Position numbers and translations under genes: made by a program
Shown here: piece by piece, positions 37,601 to 46,828 of the stretch
How positions within the stretch are numbered: the first letter of the stretch is position 1
Layout: the number at the start of each line of letters is the position of its first letter
The notes under the pieces: model-generated
What the model was told of the DNA's origin: nothing
The model's input: only the letters and a program-made list of their open reading frames with translations
Databases searched by the model: none
Assembly: GCA_003482905.1 (NCBI GenBank)
Contig: DMXM01000011.1
Location: 69,115 to 133,114 of the forward strand
Direction: 5' to 3'
From: Elusimicrobiota bacterium
GTDB lineage: Bacteria > Elusimicrobiota > Elusimicrobia > Elusimicrobiales > UBA9959
DNA length: 64,000 bases

Positions 37601-40600
37601 CTATCTCCGTCTGCGCGGAAGCCGGGGAAACGTTAACCTCCACCCGGCCGGTTACCGGGTCAAGGGCGATCGCCCCCAGGTCAAGTGTGATCCCGGGCTG
37701 GATGTCCGCCGTGAAGGTCTTCGGATAGAACCCGCTCTTGGAAACGGTGAGCTGGTAGCTGCCTTTCCTGGCCGGGCCGGACTGAAAGAGCCCCGAAGCG
37801 TCGGTAGGAAGGAACGTCTTATCCTTGGCGTCGAGCCTGACCTCCGCGCCTGAGACGGCCTTCTTGCCGTCCGAAGAGGTTACCTGTCCCTTCACCCCTC
37901 CGGGGTTGGAGCAGAGCCTCAGCCGCGCGGCCTGGGCCTCTTTACCGGCCAGGACGGTGATTTCCTGCCCTGCCGTAGCCGCGGCGGCCATACTCCCTTC
38001 CTTATATACATCGTAAGGGGCGGAGGGATCGGGGAAGAAGTACCCGTCCTTCCTGTAATTAATCATATACTTGGCGGGCTTGAGGTTCCGGATCTCGTAC
38101 CGGCCGTCAGCCCCGGTAAATATCTTCTGTTCGGTGCCAAGAACCTCCACACCGGCCAGCGGGGCGCCGGCCTCGTCCGCTACGGCGCCCACGATGGAGC
38201 CGTTCAACGCCGCGAGGGACGCCCTGGCCACGCCGCAGACCGCGCCGGACTTAACATCCGCCTGTTTGTCCCCGCCTGGAACATAGCCTTCTTTGGCGTA
38301 GGAGAGCAGGTAGGAACCCGCAAGCAGCCCCGTAAACTCGTAACTCCCGTTTACGTCGGTGAAGGCGATCTCGTCCGCCAGCCATTCCGTTCTTGAAACG
38401 GTCTGCCCGGCGGGATCGGCCCCGGTGATCACTTCCTTCCTGCCGCTTCGCTTAACCCCGGCCCCGGCCAGTGGAACGCCGTCCGCGTCCGTCACCTGCC
38501 CCTTGATGGAGCCCTGGAGCGCCTTGTTGCGGATCTTGACCGGGATCACGGCCTCTCCCGAGATGGCTCTTCCCTCGTTGGCGCCCTGGGGCGTGACAAG
38601 GGCCGTCATCCTGGCCCGCACCTCGTAGTCGCCGTCCTCGAGCAGGCCGGTGTCCCAGCCCACTTCGAAGTTGTCTCCGAAGAGGGTGGATTCTCCTAGC
38701 CACACCCAGTCGTCCTTCTTGCCCGTCGTAGGATCGTAGCGCCGGTGCCAGTACTTGTTGGTGATATTGTCTATCGACCAGAACCTGCCGCTGGCGTCCC
38801 GGACGCCCATCCCGGCGGGCGTCTGGCTGTTGACGACCTCCACTTTCTGCCCCCAGCCGACTATCCCGTATTCGCTCACCTTGATAGCCCCGGTGATGAT
38901 CCTTCCTTTGGAAGGGGTGATCAGTTCGGGGGTGATGGCTGGCGGTATAAGCTGGATAAGCCTGGCCAGTTCCTCGGAAGAGGGGCCTTTGACCACGGCG
39001 TACGTGCCCTTCGCCTCCGAGACGACCTGCCCGCTCTGGGCGGCGTCGCCGGCGCTGACATCCGCGGTCATCAGGCGGGCCGTAAACTCGTAGGTCCCTT
39101 CGGCCGCTTTAACGGGCATCACCAGGAGCAGCTGCGTCTGATGAATGGAGCCCTCCTCCACGGTGATAACGGTCGGGGCCAGGTTCTTGAACTCCTCACC
39201 GGTGGCGCGGTTCCTGGCGGTCATCTCCACATAGAAAGGTATAGGCAGCCCCTGCGCCCTGGGCATAGTATTCTGCACCTGGAAGAAGATCCTCTCGGTC
39301 ACGCCGGTCCTGACCTTGTCGGGCTTTGAAAGCAGCGTGATCGTGCCCGACACCTTCTCGGACATCTTCTCCAGCTTAAAAGTTACCTCCTGCATTACGC
39401 CGGGCCTGACCTCCACGGATACCTGGGCCGTCTTGTAGCCGGGGTAGGACGCCGACACTTCCTGCCGCCCTTTAGGCAGCTCGGACAGGGAGAAGCTTCC
39501 GTCGGCCGCTGTGGTAACCATTTTGCGCGGTTCCACGCTCTTGAAAAGCACTACTGCCCTGTTGACGGGCTGACCGGAGGCGGCAAGGACCTTCCCCTTG
39601 ATGCCGCCGATCACGGTTCTATCCTTCTTAAGCCAGACCTCGCCCAGGTCGGGCGTCTGGTTCTTCCTGATATTGATCTCCACGACCTTGGGCTCATAGA
39701 GCGGGGCGGAGAACCTGACGCTCCGTTTGCCCGCCGAGATCCCGCTCAGTTCGAAGGCTCCGCTCCGCCCCATCAGGGTGCCCGGAGGGGCGCCGAAAGA
39801 ATCGAAATGCGACATCCCCAGAACGTCCGTTCCCGCCACCGTCACGGTGACGTCGTCGAGCCCCAGCCTGGAGTCCGCGTCTCCGACCACTCCGCGGATG
39901 CCGCCGAACGCCTCGGCCAGCTGGAAGTCGGCTTTTGCCGTCTCGTTCGCCTTTACCTCAGCCAGCCCGGACGCGTCAGAGAAGCCGTCCTTGGCCGCCG
40001 TCACGCGGTAGATCCCCGCGGACAGGCCCGGGGCGATATAGTCCCCCTTATCATCAGCGAGGACGGAGGCGTTAACCGCACCGTCGGGCTGGAGAGCGAA
40101 CGTTAAGGCCGCCCCCGCAACCGCGGCGCCTCCCCTGGCGTTCGTGACCCTGCCGGCGACCTGGCCTTTGACCTTCCGGATAATGAATTCCCCCGCGTCG
40201 GTAGTCGGGGTGGACCTGACCACCTGCAGCTTGGCCTCCGCAAGTTCGCAGCCGCTCTTGGCAAGCGCCAGGGCATGCTCACCCCGCGCGACATTGGAGA
40301 AGGCGAAACGCCCGTCCTTGCCCGTGGCGGCCGCGGCCGCTCTGTCGAGGGTGACGGAGACTCCGGCCAATGGGTTGCCGGCTTCGTCCCTGGCCGTCCC
40401 GGCCAGCGAGCCCAGCCTGCGCTTCAGTATGAACTCACCGAGCTTTTTAGATTCACCGGGGTTAAGCAGCACGCCCGCAGAAACCATGTCGTACTCGTCC
40501 CTGGACGCAAAAACCTTGTAAGTCCCGTTCTTTAAGCCTTCGAACGAGAACTTCCCGTCGTCACCGGCCTGCACGGAGGCCGCGGACGGACCCTGCAGCG

Positions 40601-43478
40601 ATACAAGTACCCCTCCCGCTTTCGCGGCGTCATCAAGCCGCACCGTTCCGGCGAGGCCGCACTTCTCCGCGGGCAGCGCCGCCGTCCCGGCGTCGAACTG
40701 CATTCCGGCCTTCAGCGTGATATCCCTAGTCTGCTTTATGTATTTATCCAGGGAGTACTCAAGCCTGTAGGCGCCGCTCATAACGCCGCTGAATACGTAG
40801 CTGCCGTCGCCGGCGGTAGTCGCCACGTCTTCGGCTTCCCAGCCCACCTCGCTCTTGGTTTCCAGCGTATTCCAGTCCAGGCCGCCCACGGACTGGTTGC
40901 GGGCGAGCCTCTTCACCGCCACGCCGGGCAAAGCCGCGCCGTTCTCCCCTATGATCTTTCCCTTGATAACCCCGGTGCGCGGGTCGTTGCGTACCTTGAC
41001 CATCACCGTCATGGAGCCCTCAATGGGCTTGCCGTCGTAGACGGTCTTCATTGTGGCCTTGATTAAATAGTCGCCGTCCGGGATCTTGGTGGTGTCCCAG
41101 GACACCGTAAAATCGTCCGACTGCACGTTGGACTGGCCGATCCACAGCCAGTCGTCCTTGCGCGCGCCGTCCTCTTTAGCGGACATGTAGAGCCCTTCAT
41201 AAGAGTTCCAGATAAGCAGCGGAGCCCCGCTCTTGTCCTTGAAAATCTCTATCTCCTTACCCAGCACCACGATAGCCTTTTCGCGAAGGGCTATTTTTCC
41301 GGTGACCAGCTGTCCCTTGGCGGGAGAGAAGACCTTGGGGGTTATGGTGGGCAGCAGCAGCCTGGCGGCCGCTGGAATATTGGCGCCGCCGGTACCCGCG
41401 ACCACGCTCAGATTTCTGGTGTTCTGGCTTACGATCTTTCCGGTCACCTCTTTAATGGCGCCGAGCTTGTCCGCCAGCTCTTTTTTCGCCTCGAATTGTT
41501 TGGCGGCGTCCTGGATGGAAACGGTCTCCGGCACGCGCAATTCCGCCGTGACGGCGTACGCTCCGGCGGGCGCGTCGGAGGGCAGATGGCATATCAGCTC
41601 GGTCCCTCTTTTCTCGCCCGGCGCCAGTACCAGGTACGTCGGGGACATCCCCGGATATTCCTTGCCCGACGCTAAGGCCCTGGCTTTCAGGGAAATGAGA
41701 TAGCCTCCCCAAAGGCCGTTGCGCGCTGAGGTATTAGTGACTTCCGCGAATACGGGAATCAGCCCGCCCGTGCTCCCGCTCTTGGGCAGCAGCTTAATGA
41801 CCACCAGCCCCATGACCGGGGCGGATTGCATGGCCACGCGGCCCATTGAAGCGCGCTGGCCCCTTTGAACCACCAGATTCCTGACATAGGGATTGTAACC
41901 CGGAAATGTGACGGTTATCCCGTAAACCTTATTGGCCGGAACGTCGGTAAGAAGAAACTTACCGTTGGAATCGGTATATAAAGATTCCTTTATACCTGAA
42001 ACTTCCACGGTCGCCATTACGAGGGGTTTACCATTGGCCCCAATGACGCTGCCTTCTATATCTCCCAGGTCTAAAACTGTCAATTCCCCAAAAGTGAACA
42101 TCCCGGACAGCCCTTTGCTGTCCACGGGCCCCGCGTTAACGGCAAAATAAAGCGTGCCGGCGTCGGCTGCCTGGAATCTTTTGCCCTCCCCCACCAGAAA
42201 CGGCTTTCCCGACCCTATCTTCGCCACCAGGGCGCCCAGTGCCTCTCCCGGCAAAACGGCACCTGTTCCGGCGGACTTTCCCTTCAACCCTTCGGGGCCG
42301 AATTTCTGGGCGGCCTTGGTTATCTCTCCCCCCGCCTTTACCACGACGATCTGACCCTTCTGGATAAAGCGCGAGGTGCCCATCCAGCCGGCCGCGCCGC
42401 TTATGGACGGAGATATCACTATGGTGCCGGCGTTCGTCTCCTGGCCTGTCAGAACTCCCACGTTCGCCTTCTCACCGGAGGCCGCTATGCCGCTGGGCAA
42501 GGCCTTTGAGGCCTTGACGGCATAAACGCCCTTATTGACCTGCGCGCTGAAAATGCCGCTCTTGTCGGTGACCGCTTGAATGACGCCGATTCTGACTAAC
42601 GCGCCAGCGACCACCTTGCCGTCTTCTCCCAGAACCTTGCCGGATACACGGCCCGGAATGGGTCTAAGCGATATGCTGCCCATGTCCAGAAATCCACCCG
42701 CCGCCAATGATATCGCCGCCGCTGTCTCTGAGGGAAGATAACCGGTTTTTGAAAACTTTACCGGATACTTCCCGTCTTTTTCCACGGTAAACAGGAACGA
42801 GCCGTCCGCGCCTGAAATTTTCTTTATATCCCCCGCCTGCACCTCCACCTCGGCGAGATTCTGCCCGTTCTCATCGGTAACCTTCCCGGAGATCTGGCGC
42901 TCCGTAGGCAGCTTGCCAAAGACCTTGATGGCGTAGTTGGGAAAGGTCCAGGTCACGCTCTTGGCTTTTGCCGACAGGTTTACGCTGACGAACAGAAAAC
43001 CGCTCTCCTGGGCGGTGAACTGGTGAGACAAGGCGGATGAATAGCCCCGTAATTTCGTGTAGCCGTTCATCGTCAGCTCGGCGGTATGATCCTTTCCGGG
43101 GGTACCCGCGGAACTGGGAATAAAGAAAGGCTGGCCGTTGCCGACCTTAAAAATCAGCGCGCCGCCCGGCGCGCTCGGCAAAGGACGGGCCGGGTCGTTG
43201 CGGACTTCATCGGCTTTTTTCCAGTAGTCCTTGTTCCAGCAGTAAAGCCATTCCCCGTTGGAGTTGATGCTGATCGCGTCATAGTACCTGATCAGTCGCT
43301 GTGCCTGCACGGCTACGGCGTCGCCGGCCGCCACCTGTATCCCGGTGTTTTTCCAGGAATCTACGGCGTTAAGTGTTACGCTGGCCGCGGCCGCGTGCGC
43401 ATACGACGGGAGACAGGCCCCCGTGAGCCCGAATACGACCAACATGCCGCGTATCGCCCTGGTCAATTGTCTGCACAT
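34641..43478 (-). CDS. Giant secreted multi-domain protein: LecA-like, carboxypeptidase-regulatory and PEGA repeats
   Basis: 2945 residues. Signal peptide ends near YAHA. The N-terminus holds a LecA/PA-IL-like lectin fold (DSWKNTGIQVAAGDAV, later GGALIFKVGNGQPFF), and a second copy occurs near residue 360-460 (GEALGALVAKIGSGKPFLVG). Many carboxypeptidase-regulatory folds follow (G-x-V-x-D-x-x-G-x-x-L-x-G-V pattern). A large module with a KDDW-W-G motif occurs twice (around 41100 and 38700). Residues ~1940-2660 are about ten PEGA-type repeats of 65-75 residues. The C-terminus has Ig and CARDB-like folds. Cysteines are few. It is probably an elongated cell-surface or extracellular scaffold with sugar-binding ends. 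The reading frame is open throughout. Confidence 0.85.
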   Translation of the reverse strand: MCRQLTRAIRGMLVVFGLTGACLPSYAHAAAASVTLNAVDSWKNTGIQVAAGDAVAVQAQRLIRYYDAISINSNGEWLYCWNKDYWKKADEVRNDPARPLPSAPGGALIFKVGNGQPFFIPSSAGTPGKDHTAELTMNGYTKLRGYSSALSHQFTAQESGFLFVSVNLSAKAKSVTWTFPNYAIKVFGKLPTERQISGKVTDENGQNLAEVEVQAGDIKKISGADGSFLFTVEKDGKYPVKFSKTGYLPSETAAAISLAAGGFLDMGSISLRPIPGRVSGKVLGEDGKVVAGALVRIGVIQAVTDKSGIFSAQVNKGVYAVKASKALPSGIAASGEKANVGVLTGQETNAGTIVISPSISGAAGWMGTSRFIQKGQIVVVKAGGEITKAAQKFGPEGLKGKSAGTGAVLPGEALGALVAKIGSGKPFLVGEGKRFQAADAGTLYFAVNAGPVDSKGLSGMFTFGELTVLDLGDIEGSVIGANGKPLVMATVEVSGIKESLYTDSNGKFLLTDVPANKVYGITVTFPGYNPYVRNLVVQRGQRASMGRVAMQSAPVMGLVVIKLLPKSGSTGGLIPVFAEVTNTSARNGLWGGYLISLKARALASGKEYPGMSPTYLVLAPGEKRGTELICHLPSDAPAGAYAVTAELRVPETVSIQDAAKQFEAKKELADKLGAIKEVTGKIVSQNTRNLSVVAGTGGANIPAAARLLLPTITPKVFSPAKGQLVTGKIALREKAIVVLGKEIEIFKDKSGAPLLIWNSYEGLYMSAKEDGARKDDWLWIGQSNVQSDDFTVSWDTTKIPDGDYLIKATMKTVYDGKPIEGSMTVMVKVRNDPRTGVIKGKIIGENGAALPGVAVKRLARNQSVGGLDWNTLETKSEVGWEAEDVATTAGDGSYVFSGVMSGAYRLEYSLDKYIKQTRDITLKAGMQFDAGTAALPAEKCGLAGTVRLDDAAKAGGVLVSLQGPSAASVQAGDDGKFSFEGLKNGTYKVFASRDEYDMVSAGVLLNPGESKKLGEFILKRRLGSLAGTARDEAGNPLAGVSVTLDRAAAAATGKDGRFAFSNVARGEHALALAKSGCELAEAKLQVVRSTPTTDAGEFIIRKVKGQVAGRVTNARGGAAVAGAALTFALQPDGAVNASVLADDKGDYIAPGLSAGIYRVTAAKDGFSDASGLAEVKANETAKADFQLAEAFGGIRGVVGDADSRLGLDDVTVTVAGTDVLGMSHFDSFGAPPGTLMGRSGAFELSGISAGKRSVRFSAPLYEPKVVEINIRKNQTPDLGEVWLKKDRTVIGGIKGKVLAASGQPVNRAVVLFKSVEPRKMVTTAADGSFSLSELPKGRQEVSASYPGYKTAQVSVEVRPGVMQEVTFKLEKMSEKVSGTITLLSKPDKVRTGVTERIFFQVQNTMPRAQGLPIPFYVEMTARNRATGEEFKNLAPTVITVEEGSIHQTQLLLVMPVKAAEGTYEFTARLMTADVSAGDAAQSGQVVSEAKGTYAVVKGPSSEELARLIQLIPPAITPELITPSKGRIITGAIKVSEYGIVGWGQKVEVVNSQTPAGMGVRDASGRFWSIDNITNKYWHRRYDPTTGKKDDWVWLGESTLFGDNFEVGWDTGLLEDGDYEVRARMTALVTPQGANEGRAISGEAVIPVKIRNKALQGSIKGQVTDADGVPLAGAGVKRSGRKEVITGADPAGQTVSRTEWLADEIAFTDVNGSYEFTGLLAGSYLLSYAKEGYVPGGDKQADVKSGAVCGVARASLAALNGSIVGAVADEAGAPLAGVEVLGTEQKIFTGADGRYEIRNLKPAKYMINYRKDGYFFPDPSAPYDVYKEGSMAAAATAGQEITVLAGKEAQAARLRLCSNPGGVKGQVTSSDGKKAVSGAEVRLDAKDKTFLPTDASGLFQSGPARKGSYQLTVSKSGFYPKTFTADIQPGITLDLGAIALDPVTGRVEVNVSPASAQTEIAGSGNRSGPQAVFEALIPGKYAVKVTADGYEDLRSDLEVRPGETSSINVQLNAKPGKALGKVADNRGVPLNEVKVFIGAQQVAVTKADGAFATGEIGAGKYAVEYVKAGCERRTDEIQIRPGKDTDLGTVGLQLMPGVVKGAITPGNGEVSIDGKKAGLTNGAFEARLEPGRHSLKCSAPRHKGLEKELTVNPAETIAADCNLTENPGRLEGSVTPADSAVRVDGTAVPVGANGAFSKELTPGKHTFSAERENYYPASLELVIEAEETAKAALALKEKTARISGTMFPSDKGAWASIDGKKIEVRNGAFSAEVPLGAHSVSAEARAYRPYRKDLALKAEEEASLEIILEPKPARLAFKVTPADADILIDGAAVQPGQSGVAEVSPGRHQVVVSREDYEQYSEELEAGPDTDREIRAVLNIKFGAVFVSVTPASARVIVDGAELNRSDGVLQTSLPPGRHTVSASAQDYEDYKAEVTVAPGKTAAVSIALKPSKGGLAGKVIPANSDVAVDGVPVVTAQGGRYELASLAPGEHTLTVSRKNFETFLAKPVITAGQTLELDVKLIPSKGGLKLRVQPGNASVSVGGIPAQLKEGEGLTALAPGKYLVTVQAAGYEAFEQEIEIRSSEDVSIDLTLKLLPGTVTAALSPADAEVLIDDKTVAVEKGMIRLEVAPGKHTLKASQAKSEPYQAEFEIGAGEVKNLEVRLEAKKVLLLTFSADPAQALLGEFVTLSAQSSLGDAAIELSAEKGRFEGAEGNTLKGVTDAKGAFAAKWAAWTPGKYNLRAKASKDKVSAEKEAGVEVTFAVPEIDALIKDVKGSFAVGDQIDVMAVVKNLGKVSGRYRFEIELKGNAGLPVFMLKAKDVNLSAGETKAVAFEWNVRALGLFDARVSIALVGDNGEIKRLRNVQGKLDLSLVAEMEGKITLRGGKVYFTPVVRGMQMDYEISDPAGKLGLEKHSGKIVRGECRVLSQFANKGLAAFTEPPVVVR
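35500..37680 (-). repeat. Tandem PEGA-repeat array inside the giant gene
   Basis: About ten protein-level repeats of 65-75 residues, each with 'TPADA-V-VDG' followed by 'L-PGKHT-V-A-YE-Y' and a hydrophobic tail. DNA is diverged between repeats, so this is an old array. Boundaries are approximate. Confidence 0.75.
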
Positions 43479-43516
43479 TATATTACCCCCAGTACCTCAA
43501 GTTAGCCAACCAGGTA

Positions 43517-43545
43517 AGTCTACTACTTTTCAAACGGCATTTCAA
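43517..43545 (-). promoter_or_regulatory. Candidate promoter of the giant gene
   Basis: On the minus strand TTGAAA (43545-43540), a 17-bp spacer and TAGACT (43522-43517) precede the start codon at 43478 by about 40 bases; GGGGGT serves as ribosome site. Confidence 0.4.
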
Positions 43546-43591
43546 AAAGCAAGTTTAGACCAGCGCGGTACGTCACCACGAAAGGTTTTTT

Positions 43592-43620
43592 TTGACACAC
43601 GGGGACGCTTTTTGTATCCT
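43592..43620 (+). promoter_or_regulatory. Sigma-70-type promoter of the FlgO/VWA operon
   Basis: Consensus -35 TTGACA (43592-43597), exact 17-bp spacer and -10 TATCCT (43615-43620), 38 bases before the ATG at 43659. It is the best-matching promoter in the window. Confidence 0.7.
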
Positions 43621-43658
43621 TGAATCTGCCGCAGCACCGGGCCAAAACGGGAGAAAAT

Positions 43659-45221
43659 ATGAAAAGAACCATGATCTCAATGCTGATCTGCGCCGCCGCG
43701 CTGGGAACGGCCCGGGCGCAGCCGCTGGACAAGCTGGCCAGCCGCCTGACCGACGGGGTCAAGGACAGGCCGGGCATAAAACTCGCCGTATTGGAATTCC
43801 CCTACGCCGGCGGCAAGGTTTCGGAAGGCCCGGTGGTAGTGCAGGAACGCCTGACCACCGCCCTGGCGCAGAATAAGAAATTGACGCTTATAGAACGCGG
43901 CCTCCTTAAGAAGGTGCTGGGGGAACTCAATCTGCAGGCCTCCGGCGCCATGGACGAGGAGACGGTCAAGAAGGTCGGCAAGATGCTGGGCGCCGACGCC
44001 GTGGCCACCGGCACGCTCAACGACACCGGCACAGCTGAGACCGAGATCAATGCCCGGCTGGTAGAGACCGAAACCGGCAGGATACTCGCCGCCGCCTCGG
44101 CCTCCGTCAAGAAGACCTGGAAAGACGGTCCCGCCATAGCGGTGAAGCCGCCCCAGGACTTCGGTTCTAAGCCGCTGGTGCAGGTGGCGGTGCTCCTGGA
44201 CACCTCCAATTCCATGGACGGCCTGATCAACCAGGCCCGCAACCAGGTCTGGAAGATAGTCAACGAGCTGGTCTCGTCGGAAAAGAGCGGTTCCAAGCCC
44301 GTCATAGAAGTGGCCCTTTACGAATACGGCAACTCTGCCCTGCCCCGCGAAGCCGGCTGGATACGCCAGGTGCTCCCATTCACTTCCGACCTGGACAGCG
44401 TGGCCAAGGAACTTTTCGCCCTTAAGACCAACGGCGGCGACGAATACTGCGGCCAGGTCATAAAAGAAGCCGTGGATAACCTGAAATGGAGCCCCAAGGC
44501 CGACGTATATAAGGCCATCTTCATAGCGGGCAACGAGCCCTTCACGCAGGGGCCGGCCGCTTTCCAGGAAGCGGTGGCCAAAGCCAAAGCCAGGAACATA
44601 TTTGTCAACACCATTTACTGCGGCTCGCGCCAGCAGGGGCTTGCCGAACAGTGGAAGGCCGGCGCGGACCTGGCCGACGGCGACTACGCCAATATAGACC
44701 AGGCCGCGAAGGATTACACCGTGGCCGCCCCCCAGGACGACAAGATCTCGCAGCTCAGCATGAAGCTCAACGACACCTATGTCGGCTACGGCTCGTCCGC
44801 CGGCAGCAAGATGGCCGCCAAGAAAGAAATGGATTTCATGGCGCTGGGCGCCGGCGCGGGCGTGGCATCCGAGCGCGCGGCTTTCAAAGCGGCGGCCCCG
44901 GAGGCCGCCATGGCCGAAGCCTCCTGGGACGTAGTCTCCGCCATTGAGAGCGGCTCCCTCAAGCGCGACGAGATAAAGAAGGACCAGCTGCCCGAAGAAC
45001 TGAGAGCGCTGGACAAGGCGAAACTGGATAAATATCTGGACGAGAAACTGGCGGAGCGAAAGAATATAAAAGATGAGATAACCCGCCTGCAGGCCGAGCG
45101 GAAAGCCTATATCGCGGAGGAAGAAAAGAAAACCGCGGCCGGCGGCAAAACGCTGGATAAGGCCATGATAGAGACCATACGCCGGCAGGCCACCAGGCGC
45201 GGATATAAATTCGCGAAGTAA
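43659..45221 (+). CDS. Secreted FlgO/CsgG-like plus von Willebrand A protein
   Basis: 520 residues from ATG 43659, preceded by CGGGAGA; the 13 residues upstream are not signal-like. Signal peptide ends near ARAQ. Residues ~30-150 resemble the FlgO/CsgG fold (IKLAVLEFPY, then LTLIERGLLKKVLGEL, then GADAVATGTL), usually lipoproteins that assemble at the outer membrane. Residues ~170-360 are a VWA domain with intact MIDAS D181-T-S-N-S185, so metal-dependent ligand binding is likely. The C-terminal ~100 residues are charged and helical (coiled coil). First gene of a plus-strand operon; its stop overlaps the GH3 start (TAATG). Confidence 0.82.
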   Translation: MKRTMISMLICAAALGTARAQPLDKLASRLTDGVKDRPGIKLAVLEFPYAGGKVSEGPVVVQERLTTALAQNKKLTLIERGLLKKVLGELNLQASGAMDEETVKKVGKMLGADAVATGTLNDTGTAETEINARLVETETGRILAAASASVKKTWKDGPAIAVKPPQDFGSKPLVQVAVLLDTSNSMDGLINQARNQVWKIVNELVSSEKSGSKPVIEVALYEYGNSALPREAGWIRQVLPFTSDLDSVAKELFALKTNGGDEYCGQVIKEAVDNLKWSPKADVYKAIFIAGNEPFTQGPAAFQEAVAKAKARNIFVNTIYCGSRQQGLAEQWKAGADLADGDYANIDQAAKDYTVAAPQDDKISQLSMKLNDTYVGYGSSAGSKMAAKKEMDFMALGAGAGVASERAAFKAAAPEAAMAEASWDVVSAIESGSLKRDEIKKDQLPEELRALDKAKLDKYLDEKLAERKNIKDEITRLQAERKAYIAEEEKKTAAGGKTLDKAMIETIRRQATRRGYKFAK

Positions 45222-46819
45222 TGAAATTGATCCGCCGGCTCTCGCTGCTGCTCCTCCTCGCGCCGGCTTTCACCGCCAGGGCCGCCGAACCCTCCCTTGA
45301 GGAGAAGGCGGCCCAGCTTTTGGTGATATCGGCCGACGCCGCCGACATTTCCGCCGCCGCCGGAGCGGCACGCACGGGCCTGGGCGGCGTGCAGCTGCAA
45401 TGGGGCTCCTACTCCCTTGAAGAAACCCGCCGCCTTACGGAAGAATTGCAGGCGGCGGCCTCCGCTTCCCCCTCCGGCACCCCGCTCTTTATAGCCGTGG
45501 ACTACGAGGGCGGCAGCGTCTATGTCCCCACCACGCTGGGCCTGCTGGAACTCCCCACCAATATGATGCTGGGCGCGGCCGACGACGAGAACAATACCGC
45601 CACCCTGTTCTACCTGGCCGGCAAGGAATTACGCCGCGCCGGCATCAACATGGCTTTTGGCCCGGTGCTCGACATTAACACCAACCCTAAAAACCCCATA
45701 ATCGGTATCCGTTCGCTGGGTTCGGACCCGCTGGAGGCCGCAAAGCTGGGAGGCGCCATAATAAACGGTCTCAAGGCCGCGGGGGTCATAGCGGCGGCCA
45801 AACATTTCCCGGGCCACGGCGCGGCCTCGCAGGACTCGCACAAGACCCTGCCCGAGATTTCCGCCTCCGCCCCGGAACTGGCGGCCACGCACCTTGTCCC
45901 GTTCAAAACGGCGGCCGCCCTGGGAGTGCCCGCCATCATGACGGCACACATTCTCTACCCTGCGCTGGACCCGGCCAACCCGGCCACGCTCTCAAAATCT
46001 GTAATATCCGGCCTGCTGAAGGGAGAACTGGGTTTCGGCGGCCTGGTCATCACGGACAGCCTGGATATGCGCGCGATAACGTCGCGCATGAGCATACACA
46101 AGGCCGCGGCGGCCGCGCTGAAAGCCGGGGCCGACGTGCTGCTTATAGGCAAAGGCGACCCGCATGCCGCCGTAAAGGAAATAACGGCCCAGGTGCGCGC
46201 GGGGACGCTCAGCGCCGGCCGCCTGGACGACGCCTACCGCGCGGTAATGGCCGCCAAGCGCGCCGCCGGGCTGTTCTCGCCGCCGGAGGCCCCCTCCCCT
46301 TTCGACAAGGCCTACCTGGAGATAACCAGGGACCTTTCCCGCCGGGGGCTCACGCTGGCAAGGGGAGCCGGCCTGCTGCCGCTGCCCGCGGATAAAAAGA
46401 TCTCGGTAATAATCTTCGCCCCGCCGCGCTTCGCCGCCAACGCCATCCATCTTTACAGGACGCTGCTGGAAAGCGGCTACAATGCAAGTCAATATCTTTT
46501 CGACATAGCCGTAAGCCCCGGGGACCTCAAACGCGTCAAGCGCGCGGCGCAAGACGCCGATGTCCTGGTAATCGGGAGTTTCCAGTGGGCCGGCGCCCAG
46601 AATAAAAGCCAGCGTTCGGCTATAACCTCCCTGCTGGCTTCGGGAAAGCCAGCCGTGCTGCTCAGCCTTATGAACCCCTACGACCTTGCCGGCTACCCGC
46701 AGGCACGGTGCGCCCTGGCCCTCTACGGCATGACCGCCCCGTCGCTGTCCGCCGCCGGCGAAGCCCTCTCCGGAACATTGATACCTTCAGGCAGGCTCCC
46801 GGTAACGCTGCCGAAATAA
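45221..46819 (+). CDS. Secreted GH3 beta-N-acetylhexosaminidase (NagZ-like)
   Basis: 532 residues with a signal peptide (about 1-22). GH3 TIM-barrel motifs: AVDYEGGSV, NMAFGPVLDIN, the KHFPGHG motif with following DSHKTLP (catalytic His/Asp dyad region of NagZ-type enzymes), and LVITDSLDM with nucleophile D279. The C-terminal ~170 residues correspond to the second GH3 domain. NagZ removes GlcNAc from anhydromuropeptides and is usually cytoplasmic in Gram-negatives; the export signal here suggests periplasmic or outer-surface action. Overlaps the VWA gene by 1 base and is 9 bp before signal peptidase I. Confidence 0.88.
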   Translation: MKLIRRLSLLLLLAPAFTARAAEPSLEEKAAQLLVISADAADISAAAGAARTGLGGVQLQWGSYSLEETRRLTEELQAAASASPSGTPLFIAVDYEGGSVYVPTTLGLLELPTNMMLGAADDENNTATLFYLAGKELRRAGINMAFGPVLDINTNPKNPIIGIRSLGSDPLEAAKLGGAIINGLKAAGVIAAAKHFPGHGAASQDSHKTLPEISASAPELAATHLVPFKTAAALGVPAIMTAHILYPALDPANPATLSKSVISGLLKGELGFGGLVITDSLDMRAITSRMSIHKAAAAALKAGADVLLIGKGDPHAAVKEITAQVRAGTLSAGRLDDAYRAVMAAKRAAGLFSPPEAPSPFDKAYLEITRDLSRRGLTLARGAGLLPLPADKKISVIIFAPPRFAANAIHLYRTLLESGYNASQYLFDIAVSPGDLKRVKRAAQDADVLVIGSFQWAGAQNKSQRSAITSLLASGKPAVLLSLMNPYDLAGYPQARCALALYGMTAPSLSAAGEALSGTLIPSGRLPVTLPK

Positions 46820-46828
46820 CGCGGAATT

